A DNA stretch of 64,000 bases from Tulasnella sp. 424 (GCA_019633425.1 WSUB01000045.1:186001-250000), one strand, 5' to 3'; counted from the stretch's first letter, positions 33,802-46,567 are shown. Program-made: numbers and translations. Notes: a model not told the origin generated them from the letters alone.

Positions 33802-36062
33802 TCAGGAGAAGTGATTCTGTGCGTTTGCCCAGGTACTGCTCAGGACAAAAGCCTGGCTCAACAACATTTCAATCTCCTCATCCCCCCAACCCTCAGTTGG
33901 CAGGGACTGAAGGAACATGATGATACCCTAAGACCTCTCCGTCAGTTTGGAACACTAAACCGCGGTAGCAGAAAGTCCCTGCCTGGAAGTCCATTTGTCG
34001 GAGCTTATCGCTCCATCTGACCAAGAAGGCACAGCAAACGTATAGATGAAATTGCGAGAAGGCATCCGGCCCCTCCGCCTATAGCGCCGAGGAACAGTGT
34101 TACAAATTTTGCCGCTAATAATCCATAGAGCAACTCACAAGATACGTGTCCCACATCCGAATAGTATTCTTCACGCTGATTTCACGCATGAGGAGACAGT
34201 TCATCCATCGGAACGCAAACTGCATGAACTCGACATTCTCCGATTCCAGATGTGCCGCCAATGTAGCTAACGAGTTTCCATTGGTTAGAGTCAGCCCCAC
34301 AGCACAAGGTTCAGTGCTAAGACGTACGATCAATCCTGCCGACTAAATCTCGCATCCGCTTCACACTTTTCTGGATACCTGGTTGATGTTGGATGTAGTT
34401 TTCCTGAATCCCATCGAGGAGCCGAGAAAGGCACCAGAATGAATCTGCCTCCACTGCAGACAGCATGTGAGGTGGGAGAGCAGCTGGATCGAATTCTTCG
34501 GGGTCACCGTCGATGTATGCTGAGAGGAAGACTTCGTAAAATGGGGTCACAAGGTCGTTGATGCCTTGAACATAGCCGCTAGCGGGATGCCTGATGGCCC
34601 ACACATACAGAATCCGTTCGAGACTCTGTAAAAAGAAAGTGTCAGCTTGGCATTATGATCGGTGCAGATTAGCGGACTAGCCCTTTGTGTTCCCTCCATC
34701 ATCCACAGTCTGACCCCTGGCCTTGTTCTTGGGACATCAATTTCGATTTGATGCCATATTTGCTGGTCCAAGCCTTCTTTCCCTCGCTTGAAGGTCAGGT
34801 CCACAAGGTTCCGATACTCTTCGCGTTTCCGGTTTAAAGTCGCCGCTCTCGCGCTGGAAGAGAGGGGCAAATAGCCCAACAACAGTGGCCATGCCGCCGG
34901 ACGGAGGAAATCAGGAATCCCATTCCAAGCGAGTTTTCGAAGAGCCGTCATTTCGACATTCTCCTTCAGCAGGCAGTCTTCACACTTCTCGGCTTTCCGG
35001 TCGGCTTTGTCCTGAACCGGTTGAGTTCGAGAACGTGAAAGATCGACGGATGACGTCGAGGTGAACGTAGCAATAGATTGCGTTGGAGGTGAAAGAGCAG
35101 CCGCAGCACTTCGTCGAAATTCTGAAGACTGCTGAACGCGAAAGAAAGGGTCTGTACACCAAATCAGCAACGGGCGAAAAACTATCTTCGGAGCGCGCAC
35201 CTTTCACGATGTCCTCTGCAAATAGCTTGATAGCTTCATTACCAAAACCAATCCTCTTGCGAGCCATTTGAGGGACGCGGTCGTCCAGCTCCAGCTCTCC
35301 TAGAATTATTTCGGACTCGCCATCCCGCTCCCCTTTGCCACCTTCTTCTTCCTCTTCACCCAAGTGAACAACTGGTTCTCCATCCTCATCACCTCCCCCC
35401 TTCCCGCTCTCATTCTTCAGTCTCCTGTCTCTTGCCAACCTATTGGCAGACTCTAGGTCACGGCTAATAATGGTCCAACCAGCCGCCTTGCGGGCCATCT
35501 CATCATCGGTGGAACTACTCGATTCGGCAAGGTTGGATGGCTTGTGAGAAGCATGAGATGCACGAGATGGCGACGGTGGCGGGATCGATTCCTTAAGCGG
35601 GTAGGATGAAGGCGAAGGTGCATCGACGTGAGTGAAGGAGAAGGATACGTTGCCTGACGATGTAGATCCGCCCCCGTGATCAGTTCCAGGGCCACCCCCG
35701 GTTGCGGATTGTCCAAAGAGTAACCGTGAGCTTGGCCCGCGCGCATTGGCTGATGGGCGACCGTTGGCGAGGGGTATTGGGGTGGTCGAGGAGGTGGATG
35801 AGTGAGGGGCGTTGTCGTTTGGACTGGTCGAGGGGCTAGGTGGTGCATCCTCGTTCTTCTTGACTTTAAGTCTACTCCCAATCTTGTTTTCAGAGCCTTT
35901 CTTCCCTTGGTCCTCATGGTCTGATGCTGAGTCCCAGGTATCATCATCCACATCATCGTGCCATGCCCAGTCGTTGGAAGTAGAGGATGCCCCGCGCGAT
36001 CCCCACAGAAAACTACTGGCTTGTCGCGGTATAATATGTGGCCGGGCTGGCGGAGCAGCCAT
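33802..36062 (-). CDS. GYP1: TBC-domain Rab GTPase-activating protein, Gyp1/TBC1D22 type
   Basis: Six exons, complement of 33802-33927, 33983-34078, 34139-34266, 34328-34625, 34682-35121, 35201-36062, 649 aa. A disordered acidic/Ser-rich N-terminus (~290 aa) precedes a TBC domain. Landmarks: LRKLAWNGIPDFLRPAAWPL, the arginine finger region IEIDVPRTRPG, ILYVWAIRHPASGYVQGIND (glutamine finger), AEADSFW-like VEADSFWCL, FRWMNCLLMREI, TIRMWDTYL and MDFQ joined to GIIMFLQSLPT. Gyp1 stimulates GTP hydrolysis by Ypt1/Rab1 at the Golgi. Two introns need GC donors: 33928-33982 (CAG|GCAGGG) and 34626-34681 (AGG|GCTAGT); both have CTGAC branch sites and preserve conserved joins. Catalytic residues look intact. 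Confidence 0.95.
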
Positions 36063-36422
36063 TCTTGCAGCGCAGATTGCCTTTGGTGAACGAAATGATG
36101 GGCGAAGTCAGTGTTGTCGTGGAACTGGGAGGTCTGCAAGGCTTAGGCGTCAACGCTAAGTCCGTGTACATCCTGGAACTACCACGCTTCCTCCTGACGG
36201 CGCAGCACTCTGCAAGCCTGACGACGATTAATGTCGGCAGGTTGTTAAGCATCCTTAGCTCAGACGATACTTATCACTTGTTCGTTCTCGCAGAACATGG
36301 CATCAACCACGCAAGGTAACAGAGCAATAGGCGACATTGTAAGTGAAGTATGTACAACGTACATGCGAAGGCGGTATCATAGAGAAGAACTAGGAGTTTA
36401 ACAACTAGATACCCAAAAGGCC
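36063..36422. other. intergenic GYP1 promoter / NUP2 3' flank
   Basis: 360 bases, both neighbours on the minus strand. No gene or clear motif seen. Confidence 0.45.
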
Positions 36423-38634
36423 TCAAGGCGTCTCTAATACTTCCTTGAGTTTACTCAGTACACGCTGCGTTGCGTCCCCACTAGTGAATCTCATAACAAT
36501 GTTGAGGGGTTTGCCATCGTCGATTGCCACGAGTGTCAGATTCACGGGCTTTTGGCCTGGCCTGGGATTCAGATCCGGATGGAAACGGAAGTTCTAGAAA
36601 AAGATGGTGTCAGAATAACAAGTAGGACGCCTCAAAAAGGAGCAGCCACATACCAAGATAATATTCCCGCCATGCTCGGGCCTCATCAGTACTCTCTTCA
36701 TCCCGGTATCCTTGTCCTTCTTGATCTTGAAATGTCCCGTGCCAATGTCCGTCCAGGATCCGTCCTTCAGCTTGTATGCTTTTCCCCTCTCGGATATTAA
36801 AGTCTCCTCGTTTTCCTCCCCTGCTCCCACAATATCTGTGGATTCGGGTGCAGGCGATTCTGCAGGCGTCTGCGATATCACGGATGCCGCGGAACCCTCT
36901 GGTTTCGAGTCTGGGTCGTGAGCAGCCTTTGCAGCTTCCAACCCGGCAGTAGTCGCCGGTGTAGGTGTTGCCGCCCCAGTCGCGACTGGCGCGCCAAAGC
37001 TGAAGCCAACCGGGTTGCCAAGAGATCCAGAGGATGGTGTGGACGTTCCTGGGGTGGCAGCGCCGAAAGTGAAAGAGCCAGCTTTGCCTGCTCCAAAGCT
37101 GAATGAGAACGCGGGCTTCTTTTCGGCCGGGTCTGGGGTCCCCGGAGTGTGAGTGGGCGTTGTAGCAGGCGTCGAGCCGAAGGAGAAGAAAGTTGGAGGA
37201 TTCGGTTTTGGCCCAACAGGTGTTGGTGTAGGAGATTTTGAATCCAACGCGGAGAATGGATACAGAGATTTTGGTCCCGATGCATCTGTCATATCCTTAT
37301 CATCTGATTTCTTGGAATCTGAATCTGCGTCCTTAGGCTTCGGGGCTCCGAAGAGATTGGTGCTCCCAAATATGTTTGTTGGGGCTCCTGTAGAGGATGG
37401 TGCACCACTATCGGCTTTTGCACCGAACAGCGGGGCCGCTGGGGTACTTTGTGAACCAAAAGTGAACCCTCCAGCTGGTGGCTTGAATGAGAAGGCAGAT
37501 GGGTTGGACGAATTGGACTTTTCGGGTGAAGGTGATTCAGATGATTTGGCTCCGAAATTGAAGGAGGGAATGGTTGTCGAAGAAGTCGATGCTGCTCCAG
37601 ATGCACCGGTGCCAAAGGAGAATCCGCCGACAGGGGGCTTTGGCATGGTGAATGTCGGAGGAGCAGGAGTCGATGAAGTTGTAGTGCTGGAGGGTGCAGG
37701 CTTTGCCGTTTCTGCAGCAGGCGGCTTCATTTCCACATCGGTAGATGTCGGGGCCTTTGCTTTCGCCTCGATATCACTCCAGTGTTTGGCGTAAGCCGCG
37801 GCAATAGTCTCCACAGGCAGCTTAGCGAATGGATCCTTAGCGATAGCGGATTCGATGGCAGCGAGAAGGGAGTTATTAAGGCCTCTGAGCGACAAGAAAT
37901 ACTCGACACTCGAATCCCCCGATGGACCGGAACTTGAAGCTGTGGATTTGGGTGCCGCAGCAGGGGAGCTTGAAGGAGGACCTCCAAACGAAAACGGACT
38001 GGCGGTCGGCGCGGCAGAGGAAGCGGAAGGACCGGTTGTTGAGGAAGCAGCTGGAGGCTTGAAGCTGAAGGATGAGCCGGAGGTCGTCCCATTGGTTTGG
38101 GAGAGAGATGACGAGGCTGCTGCTATTGAGGCGCCAAACAATTGAGATGTTTTCGACGGAGCAGAGGCTGTCGTTCCGAAAAGTGATGAAGGGCCTGTTG
38201 TGCTAGCCGGTACGGCTGGTGTAGTGGAAGCCCCAAATCCGCCGAACCCAGCAAAACCAGATGACTTTGCCGCGCCCTAAAGCACAGGTTTTGGTTTTAT
38301 TGGTCAGCTTGGTTCGCGACCAGGACAGACGCAGCGTGGTTTCCTCACCGAATCCGACGTTCCATTTGAAGTTGCAGCAGGAGGACCACCGAATCCAGCG
38401 AAACCCCCAAATATAGATTTTGGAGGCTGTATCAAGGATTGATTATTAATCATATTCTATACTTATTTCAAGCGTCATGCACATACCTCGACTTCACTTG
38501 GTGTTGATGGAGTTGGTGTGGCGCCAGCACCTCGTCTCTTCGGCAAGCCTTTGATCCTGAAGGCAGTAATAGGTCAGAGATAGTCCTTCGACAGCCTCAC
38601 GGTATACGGAAATGGCTAACTTTCTGCCTGCCAT
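36423..38634 (-). CDS. NUP2: FG nucleoporin with Ran-binding domain, Nup2/Nup50 type
   Basis: Five exons, complement of 36423-36593, 36654-38276, 38349-38426, 38487-38556, 38621-38634, 651 aa. The first coding exon is only 14 bases (MAGRK). KIKGLPKRRGAG gives the basic N-terminal motif expected to bind importin alpha. A short Nup50-like helical region (VEYFLSLRGLNNSLL...AYAKHW) lies near residues 150-210. FG/FxFG repeats run through the middle (FSFG, FTFG, LFG, FNFG). The C-terminal ~110 residues form a Ran-binding domain (AYKLKD, WTDIGTGHFKI, RVLMRPE, IVMRFTSGD). Nup2 is a mobile nuclear-basket nucleoporin that helps release import cargo and recycle importin alpha. The adjacent RCC1 gene acts in the same Ran cycle. 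Confidence 0.93.
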
Positions 38635-38992
38635 CGCTTCTTGGCTTGCTGCCTTGAAGCCAGTACCCTCCTACGAGCGCACGAGGCATCATTTCGATTC
38701 AGTCAACATCACAATCGCAAGGTTCGAATCAATGCAGAACGCCCACCTCAACTATTTCATCATCGTCTTCACGGCTGTCCTTGGTCAGTTGATTTTCAGC
38801 CGAACGCTTCATGTTGAATCGTGAATTGGCGTGTTCTTTGGGAGGGCGTGGTTCAGCACTCGACTTTTTCCAACATCGACGCTGAGGTCAGCTTTGTGTG
38901 TACAAAAAACTCAGGGCCCTACTGGCCGCTTCGTTTATATCCGCCAAGACTACGTATTGTACTCAAACAAAGTGCAGAATGCTTAGCCCTAC
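38635..38992. other. intergenic NUP2 promoter / downstream flank
   Basis: 358 bases between two minus-strand genes; nothing further recognised. Confidence 0.4.
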
Positions 38993-40607
38993 TTATAGTC
39001 TTGCCTCTTTCTGCAAGATCTTGTCAACTCTTGTCATCTAAAACAAGAGGACCCGAGTTTAGAGGAGCCCAAGCAGCGACGTCCTTCGGCAGCTCACCAT
39101 AGCTTCGAAACCGGGATCTTTAACTAGTTCAAATAGCATTGACTTAATCTCAAGGTCGGATAGACCGATCGAGGCAAGAGATATCTGGGTTGCATCAGCG
39201 TCTGCAGGTGAAGAGCTACCGGACGAGGCTACGGTCTCGGGCAGTGTTGAGCTGGGAAGTGAGTTCATCTGTGATGTTCCAAACGTCGTTGGCGCAGGGT
39301 GAACAAGTGACGGCCTAGAGACAGCCTTCCATGGTCGGGGATGTGGAAGCAGTGGTGGCGGGGTATTGACAGGATGGGTCCTACCATTAAAACCTAAGGG
39401 TTGAACAGGTCTGTTGCCAATTGGTGTCGGTGAGGAGCAAAGGGAAGAGGATTCAGATGTCGACCCAGTCCAATGGTGACAATCCGGTGCGCGTGCATTC
39501 TCGACTGTGTGGTTTTGGAGCGTCTCGTTACTCGACCAGCATCCAGACTCTGGCACTTGTAACATCCCCCGATCTTGTGCCGGGAAGAACGGGCTGCGAT
39601 AAGAGCTCGTCGCAGAAGTTACCGCTATGAGCGGCGGGGCTTGCGTGCGGGAGCGTTTCTGGCTCGATACAGGAGTGTCTTGCTGATCATAAAGGGCATG
39701 ATTCCCGCCTATTTGGCCAATGTTCTGGGTGTATCCTCTGGATTTGACTGGAAGGGAGTCCCATGTTGATGAAGAAGATACTTCCGCGCTACTTATCTGC
39801 CAGGGAGACGAAGTGGTTCTGTCGATCTCTGAGAGCTTTCGCTTTTGAGAGCCGGGGAATGCAAAGGAGTTCGACGTGTTCGGCAAACCAGACGAAGGCT
39901 GAAACAACGGGTCAAAATCAGAAGGCGCTTCGCTCTGACTACATAGTAAAACCTCCTCACAGTCGTAACTGTCTGCTGTTGATCCTGCTTTTCGACGCAT
40001 GGGCAGACGTTACGTATAGACCGGATGAGCGCTGCGGCGTCGTCGTAAGAAGCGAAATGAACCTGAAAACGACGATGGACAGCCTCTGCAGGCTTCGAGA
40101 GCAGAATAATTTCAAAACTGTCGAACAAGTAACCGCAGAAGCTAGAACTGAAACTCCCTACCTGATTGTGGCCTCCGCTGCCACAAGGGAACATGTATCG
40201 GAAGGCCACCGTTTTGTCTCTATAGACCGCTCTTAGAGGAGTTCCTGCGATTGGATATGGAGCTCGAAGTTCAGAAAAGCTGGTGAGATCTACTTCTTCC
40301 TAAAAATCGTTGGAAAAGGATCAATCTCCCCACCCGCAAACCATGAGGAACGACTCACCCAAACATTCTCGGATAAATTCTGAGACGATTGGAGAGTTTG
40401 GGAGCTAGAGAGGTCGTCGAATACCTTCAGACAGTATCTGGGATGACCTTCCGCTGAATCGGAAGGTGTGACGATGCACAGTCTGATCCGGAGACGGGGA
40501 CTGTTTACGTGCTCCCACTCCGACGATTGCCCACCACCCAGGTCGGGCCACGACCTTGAATACTTGAGTATAACATAAGTTTTAGTGCTTGTGGTGTACG
40601 AGTTCAT
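38993..40607 (-). CDS. REC114-like meiotic protein (candidate)
   Basis: Five exons, complement of 38993-39037, 39098-39898, 39961-40092, 40162-40299, 40359-40607, 454 aa; all phases close. Residues 1-175 look like a beta-rich PH-type fold (TYVILKYSRSWPDL, RIRLCIVTPS, RYCLKVFDD, VAFRYMFPCGS, RRFQVHFASYDDAAALIRSI, NVCPC). A long Ser/Pro/Thr-rich linker of about 250 residues follows. The end is a predicted helical pair, SDLEIKSMLFELVKDPGFEAM joined to MTRVDKIL. A PH-like head, disordered middle and C-terminal helix is the layout of Rec114, the Mei4/Mer2 partner in meiotic double-strand break formation. Sequence identity to known Rec114 cannot be judged here, so the name is a suggestion from architecture. 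The last exon is only 45 bases. Frame integrity across five exons supports a real gene. Confidence 0.6.
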
Positions 40608-40778
40608 GGATAGTTGGCGGTGGTGTTGGAGAAGAGCGGTGTGAAGAGTTGAGGCGGAATCCTCGACGGGGTCTCCGCATCCGTGGTGGGAACTACAGCT
40701 CCTCCTTCCAGTACGGCAAACATTTTGATTCAACATGGCACTTAATATCTCATTTTACAGCATTTCTTCGCTACATTG

Positions 40779-41880
40779 CTAGCCAAATAAGGATTGATCA
40801 TGAGCCATCCCAAATAACCCTTGTCGCCAACTCGAGGGCTCTTTCCATGGCTCTGACAAACAGGTACAAAATAAGCCGATCCGACGAAAGGAACAGAAGA
40901 TGGTATCAATTTAACGTCGCACGTACCGTTTCCAGTGATCCCCAGTTCCTTGGACAGCGAACGAGCAAGAGCTGATGCAAGAAGAGCGGCGTCTGCGCGG
41001 TTGTCTCCTTCGAGAACATACTCCAGAATGACACCTGTGCATGGAAACTCAGAGGGTAACGACGAAACAAATCTTCTGGTAAGCCCTGATCCTGGTATCA
41101 CTGGTAGGTTGGTCCCGGGTATCTGGTGCTCGGTGGTTATGAAGGGAGGGAACCGGCTAGCAAGCTCGTGGATCGCGGGATGTAGTTTCACTTCTTGGGT
41201 CGACAACATGGAAGGAATTATATGATATGTCGGAAAGCTACGGGTGTAGTTAATAAGTGCCCGCTGAGTGTATACCGTATCAAAAAAGAACAACGTGGAC
41301 TCACTCCATGTGAGCCTCCGGCCTGTCAGACAGATCCATTCCGGATAAGATAAACACCGCCGATATCTCGTTCTTCAAGACAAGAGACTGTAACCCGCTC
41401 ACAAAGTCGTTTTTGAAGGCCTTTTTGGTTGTGGATTGAGTAAACTCCAGGTGGATATCCTCGAGGCTTGTAATGCTGTTCACGCTTACCCTCATCACGG
41501 GAGACCGCTGCTGAAGAAACACTACATTCAGTCCGGTCTTACCATACACTGAACACGCTGTGTCAGACCTTTAGTACAACGCATGTAGGAGCACGATCTT
41601 ACACTCTAATGGAGTAGTTATGCCCTCTTCGCCGTTCTCTCGCCCTCCGACGACAGGGATGAGGTAGTCGCAATGAACTATTGCAACACGTTCAAGTCCT
41701 AATGTCGATACTAGGAGGTCCACAGCAAGTTGGCTGACATTTCCAGTCGATACGATAGGCTTAGTGGTGCAATCCGAAACTGGTGTTACTCCTTGACCCC
41801 ACAAGAGAACAAATGCAGCTTACAACGACGAGTATGGAGTCTTTCAATTTCAGGTCCTGAGATGTCGGTAGTACTTCCAT
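40779..41880 (-). CDS. PSMG2: proteasome assembly chaperone 2
   Basis: Five exons, complement of 40779-40852, 40927-41237, 41305-41548, 41603-41759, 41824-41880, 280 aa. Family landmarks are LKDSILVVPIVSTGNVSQLA with LAVDLLVSTLGLERVAI directly after, HCDYLIPVVGG, EFTQSTTKKAFKNDFVSGL, AVFILSGMDLSDRPE, FPTYHII, LVYL-type EYVLEGDNRADA and the C-terminal WKEPSSWRQGLFG. The VSTGNVSQLAVD motif and the WxxPSSWR...LFG tail are diagnostic for PAC2/Add66. With PAC1 it forms a heterodimer that scaffolds the alpha ring of the 20S proteasome. Length fits the family (260-290 aa). Upstream neighbour is DDB1 on the same strand, 228 bases away. Confidence 0.93.
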
Positions 41881-42108
41881 GGGCGAAGACGAAGATGACG
41901 CCAAACTCGATGGGACGGGACTTGATGCGTATGCGCGTACGTCCGTGACTAACCCCGTGGGCAAGAGCGCCTGGTGTTTGGAGTGGGATAATGCGAGACC
42001 AGCTGTCTGCATGCAAAAAAGTTTCCATATTGGGTTTCAGACGACATGCAAAGTCAACTAGTGATACAGCTGGGATCAAGTTATTCAAGTTATTCCTCAA
42101 TGCAGTGA

Positions 42109-45100
42109 TCAATGTAACGAGAGTAGCTGTTCGGCGCAGGCCGCGATTTCTTCTTTAGATCCTGCCAGACGTTCGAACTGATTTTGGCCTTCCATCACCT
42201 TTTTCAAGTCTTCTGGTGACAAGTCCAAGACTCTCTCGACAAAGTCGGCATCGATGAAGCCGGCAAATGGCCGAGTTTTGCGTGCCGTCCGTGGCGCTCT
42301 CCAGCTAGATCCACCAATACGAGTTCAGTGAGAATGAAAACGCAAAAGCAAAAAAAAAAGGTGCGACTAACTTTGAGAGCTCAACCCCACCCGGTCCATG
42401 TAAGACATAGCTCAAGTTTCTTTGCAGAGCGACTAGCCTCTTGGATGTTTCGCTGTCGATGTCCGAGACGACACTCACCCGACCCGAAGCGGTCACCATG
42501 ACGAGCTTGGGCTGTATGGGGGCATCAGTAGGCATAGGTGATATTGAGCCTAACCAAAAGAATGTAATTATCCCTTAGAACAAACGGACCAGGGAAAATG
42601 CAGTACCTGCTATAAACTTGTTCGCTAGTTCGCCGTAATGGAACCCCCCCACTCGTTCAAGAGCAATCGACTCTCGCTTGAAGAGGGACAGGTTGAAGTC
42701 AAGCTAAAAACGAGACCCGAGTATATGTCGTCAGCTCCTTGTTCTCGCCTCTAGTAAATGGACTCGCACCTCGCTGCTTATTATCCAATCTTCGCCAAGC
42801 ATCTCCAAACCATGCGGTAAACTTGCTTCGTAGTCTTGAGAAATGCATTCGAGCTTGTTGCCGTTCAACTTTAACAACGAAACGGACTTGAGGGCGTCTG
42901 TCACGGCCAAGACATCCCCACGCGAAACGATGGAGACAAACTGGAATCCTCTATCAAACTTCGCCTTTTGATTCACTTGGAATGACTCCCTCTCCTTGGG
43001 GAGCTCGAAGCCGTAAACAAGCACCTAGAAAATGCCGGATTTCGAATCACGGGGGCAGGTAGGTCAACAGTCGGAGCTACTCACCGAACTGTTGACTGTG
43101 GCAGCGATGTTCCCCTGGTATGCCGCCAGACCGTATACACAACCCGGAACGTTCAGAGCAGCCACGACGCGCAGCTTGTGCGCGTCTGAACCATCAAGGA
43201 CTAATATTCGGCCCTGTGTGCTTTCAATGTGGCCAAGCGGTGGTGCAGTGGTGGTGCCCGCAACGATGTAAGATGTGATTGATTCTGGCGGACCCAGATC
43301 GAGGACTCCAACAGTTGTAATCTCTTCGTTCACATGACAGGAGATTTGAGTAAGCTCTGAAGAAATATTAGTTAGTCATCTTGAGACTTGGGTATTCTGG
43401 GTAAAGGACAAGACCAACGTTCAAAGGAGGTGGCATCAAGAATCTTGAGGGAACTCGAAAAGGTCTGATTTCCGGTGGCACGATTGACCTGAGTGCGATA
43501 GAAACCAACAGCAAGTGCGTGCAATGCAGGATGGTGAGCAATCTGCCGGGGATTGTCAGAGCCAAACTGAACCTGAAGGAGAGATATCAACGAAGATGAA
43601 CGTTAACCTAGTAGCTTTCAGGCGGCCTACCGTCTGCACGTTGAGTTTGTTAAGTTCTCCGATGGATCCTATTGTCATGGCAGCGCGAGATAGAACCAGG
43701 ACAGAATCAGGGTACAATGAATGGTCGAGCGCGCAGAGAGATACGGCATCCTGGATAGAATTGGTTAGAGAGTAGCAAGCACTCGTCAAAAGGACACACC
43801 TTGATTGCAACAGTCGATGTCCTTAGCCGTTTGGCCTTTCGATCGAACCACATGATCGCTCCTCTAGAGGCTGACGCCAGCACCACTCTGTCGTCCCTTT
43901 GTGCCTCAAAGTAGGCGCAGGGCGCAAAAGAGACAGGACGATCGTTCCCCAGACTGCTTGCCCTCCTGTTCGCCAGTAAGCCAGCATCGGTTATCGAATA
44001 CGTCACCAGCGACCCATCTGCAAGGCCGATTAAAAGCTGCGGAGAACTATCTCCGCCGTGCCCGAACGAGTGTAAGACGAGTGAGTGAGGAGCATGGGCT
44101 TCCTGGACGGAAGCTGAGGCTCCAGTCGTGGCACCAACGGTCATAGGCGTGAATTGGGGAAGTGCGTAGAGGGTTACAATGTTCTTTGTCCAATAAGCAA
44201 CCGCGACCACGTTGGAGCTAGTCTTTGTGGTAGGCCTATGAGGCTCGATTGCCAATGCCGCAACCTCGTTCGGAAGACCGTCGACGATCTCGGGTTCTTT
44301 CTCCCTGGACGCTACCGATTAGTATCCGAAAACGGAAGAAAGCTGGTATTCTTACCGTAATAGGTCAAGCTTTGTCTTCAAGGAGAAATAAATCAACTTT
44401 CCGCCTTTGAGAGCAACGCAAGCTTGAGTCGGATTGACAGCGGCAGCCGTAATCTCCACCGCTGGAGAACCCTGTGGCGGCCATCGTTCCAGCTCGATAC
44501 CCGAGATGAGATCCACCACGCGTATTCCATTGGGTGTCACTTGAATAGACCCTTGATCCCTCGCAAGAGTGCATGCCGCAAGAGTGCGTTGTGTTCGGTC
44601 GAAACCAGGTACGGACGAAGGATCCACCTCATCAAGACTGCCCGCGTTTAGCTCGAAAATTGAGGTCGAGAAGGGAGTGGTAATCAATAGAATAGAGTCC
44701 CTGTTAAAAAAAGGGGTTTCAGATACAAGGTCCCGTGGCTCAGTGCGGAGGAACGAACTTTGCGTCCAATGAAATGCGCAAGGGAAAAACCTTTTCCGCA
44801 TTCTGCACCCCCTCCAGGGTGGCAGTCCTGCGGAAGTCTGCTCCGCTTCTAATAACTCTGAGAGAACCACTAGTAGAGTTCCCGGAGCAAGTTATCACTT
44901 GAGACTTTGTAGAATACGATCAATTAGACTCTAAGTTGACCGGGATATTTGGGACGAAGCACCGACCTGGCCAGATCCATCGGCATCCATCAGAACCGCG
45001 TCGAGAATCGGGCCGAGGTTTGTGTAGCTTTCAAGGACTTCAATGTAGCTTCCGTCTGATTTTGCTTCGGGTAGTAGCCTGATGGTTTGTGAATCCCCAC

Positions 45101-46358
45101 AGAGGGACCCCGAATAAAAGGTGCTACCATCTATATGGGCTAGACAGGCACTTGGCGATACCTATGAGAATTCACAAGACATGAGTAAAACCCAAAAGGA
45201 AACGCATAGAAAGTGAGATGGCACCGAACCTGTCCGAGTTCTACGACGTTGATATCCGAGATTGCATGACTCGCACCCGCCCGATCAACCCCCAGCAGGC
45301 AAAGGTAACCCAGCTCGTCACCCAGAAGAAAGCGGTTTTCATCAATCGCACACCACCTGTCAGTTTTGCGTCAGTTGCTGCTGCAGTAAGTCATGCTCTT
45401 GGTCATCCTCACGAAATTGTTCCTTGAAGCGGGAGGTCGCCCTTCGCCAGGGAATGGACCGCACTTAATTTGCTTTCTCCAGTACTTGCACGCTTGGACG
45501 TGGCCCGCTCCGAGCCAAAGAAGTGGCACGTGCCACCACCGAGGACGAGAACGCCCGGGGTTTTACGTTGCCCAGATATTGGAACGAGTAAAGTTGCACC
45601 CTCGTGCGCGAATCCTCCGGAGATTGCAGTCGACTGTTCGTACAAAAGCTCCTGCTCGTCGAGCTTCAGCTCTCTGGCAATGACATGCTTTCGTTGATTG
45701 TGATCTTCGGATAGTATCGCAAGGATAAGCTTGTGCCCTGACACGGGCACGAAGCACAACGAGTGAATGTTCAACTCTGGAATTCTAGGTCGCTAAAAGC
45801 GTGAGTGCCAGGTTACCTGTCGTTGACAATGAACTCACCGGCATTCAAATTCTGTCTCAATCACTTTAGATTTATCTCCGAGGACGATAACCTTGATGGT
45901 GCCGGAGTACTGACACGATACGATCACTTTCCCGTTCGGGTGAATGACGGCGCCACTGAAGAATTCCGCTTCTCGACCCACTCTGAGCCGCAAAGACAGT
46001 GACTCGGCGACTAAGAGCTCTGATTTAGAAGCGTCGAACTCGAGGACGTAGAATTTCGGGTCCAGATGGTCTGTGGTCACGATCAAGCTGGCTAGATTGC
46101 GACGCTAACGAGTGCATCAGATGCGTGCCGCGCGGCTTCGGTTGTCGCGCGTACCTTTCTCTGAGTGGTCAAAAGACTCGTAACTGTGCCCCAGGTGTCA
46201 AATGAGCATCGAAACTCCAAACCACTTGGCGTAAGGTCGTAGACTTCCAAACGATTTATCTTTGCAATGACCAACGATTCCCTGTCCTCTGAAGTGAGAG
46301 TGCATTTCAAGCAATGCGAGACTGCAGAGGGGCCATGCCACGTCGAGATTCCAAGCAT
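42109..46358 (-). CDS. DDB1: DNA damage-binding protein 1 (CPSF-A/DDB1 family)
   Basis: Fifteen exons, complement of 42109-42304, 42372-42549, 42607-42703, 42770-43024, 43085-43356, 43419-43572, 43631-43750, 43800-44304, 44356-44700, 44759-44904, 44967-45161, 45230-45356, 45413-45784, 45839-46104, 46155-46358, 1143 aa, the expected DDB1 length (1140 in human). Landmarks: LVIAKINRLEVYDLTPSGL at the N-terminus, DENRFLLGDELGYLCLLG, FYSGSLCGDSQTIRLLPE, VITCSGNSTSGSLRVIRSG, QGRILVLDGSD, EREGGFHYGELANKF-like GGFHYGELANKFIAG, VMVTASGRVSVV and the tail TRPFAGFIDADFVERVLDLS. DDB1 has three beta-propellers and links Cul4-Rbx1 to substrate receptors in nucleotide-excision repair, replication and chromatin control. 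It is closer to DDB1 than to CPSF1 or SF3B3 by length and tail. Head to head with the beta-tubulin gene. Confidence 0.95.
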
Positions 46359-46567
46359 CGTGACCGATACTTGAGGTCGTCGGGAGCTGTGAAGGGGTGG
46401 AGGAGAAGGTGGAGGTACCGGTGAAGGGAGGGACGCTTGGGGTCGGCAATAGAGGTGTTAATCTCCGTGGGATGATGATGTAAACAGCTCAAAGGGCTCT
46501 GCTTCCCTCTTTGCTTGTCACTCGAACCACCGAAAACTCATCACTCTCATACAAATTCTCATCCTAC
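46359..46567. promoter_or_regulatory. shared promoter DDB1 / divergent beta-tubulin
   Basis: Only 209 bases separate the two divergent start codons, so both core promoters and leaders must lie here. The sequence has GA/CT-rich stretches and no clear TATA box. Confidence 0.55.

Noticed and set aside
37153..37794. 213-codon plus-strand frame inside NUP2
   Set aside because: Antisense shadow of the FG-repeat exon; Gly/Val/Glu/Ala-rich composition follows from the Ser/Pro/Phe/Ala-rich sense frame.
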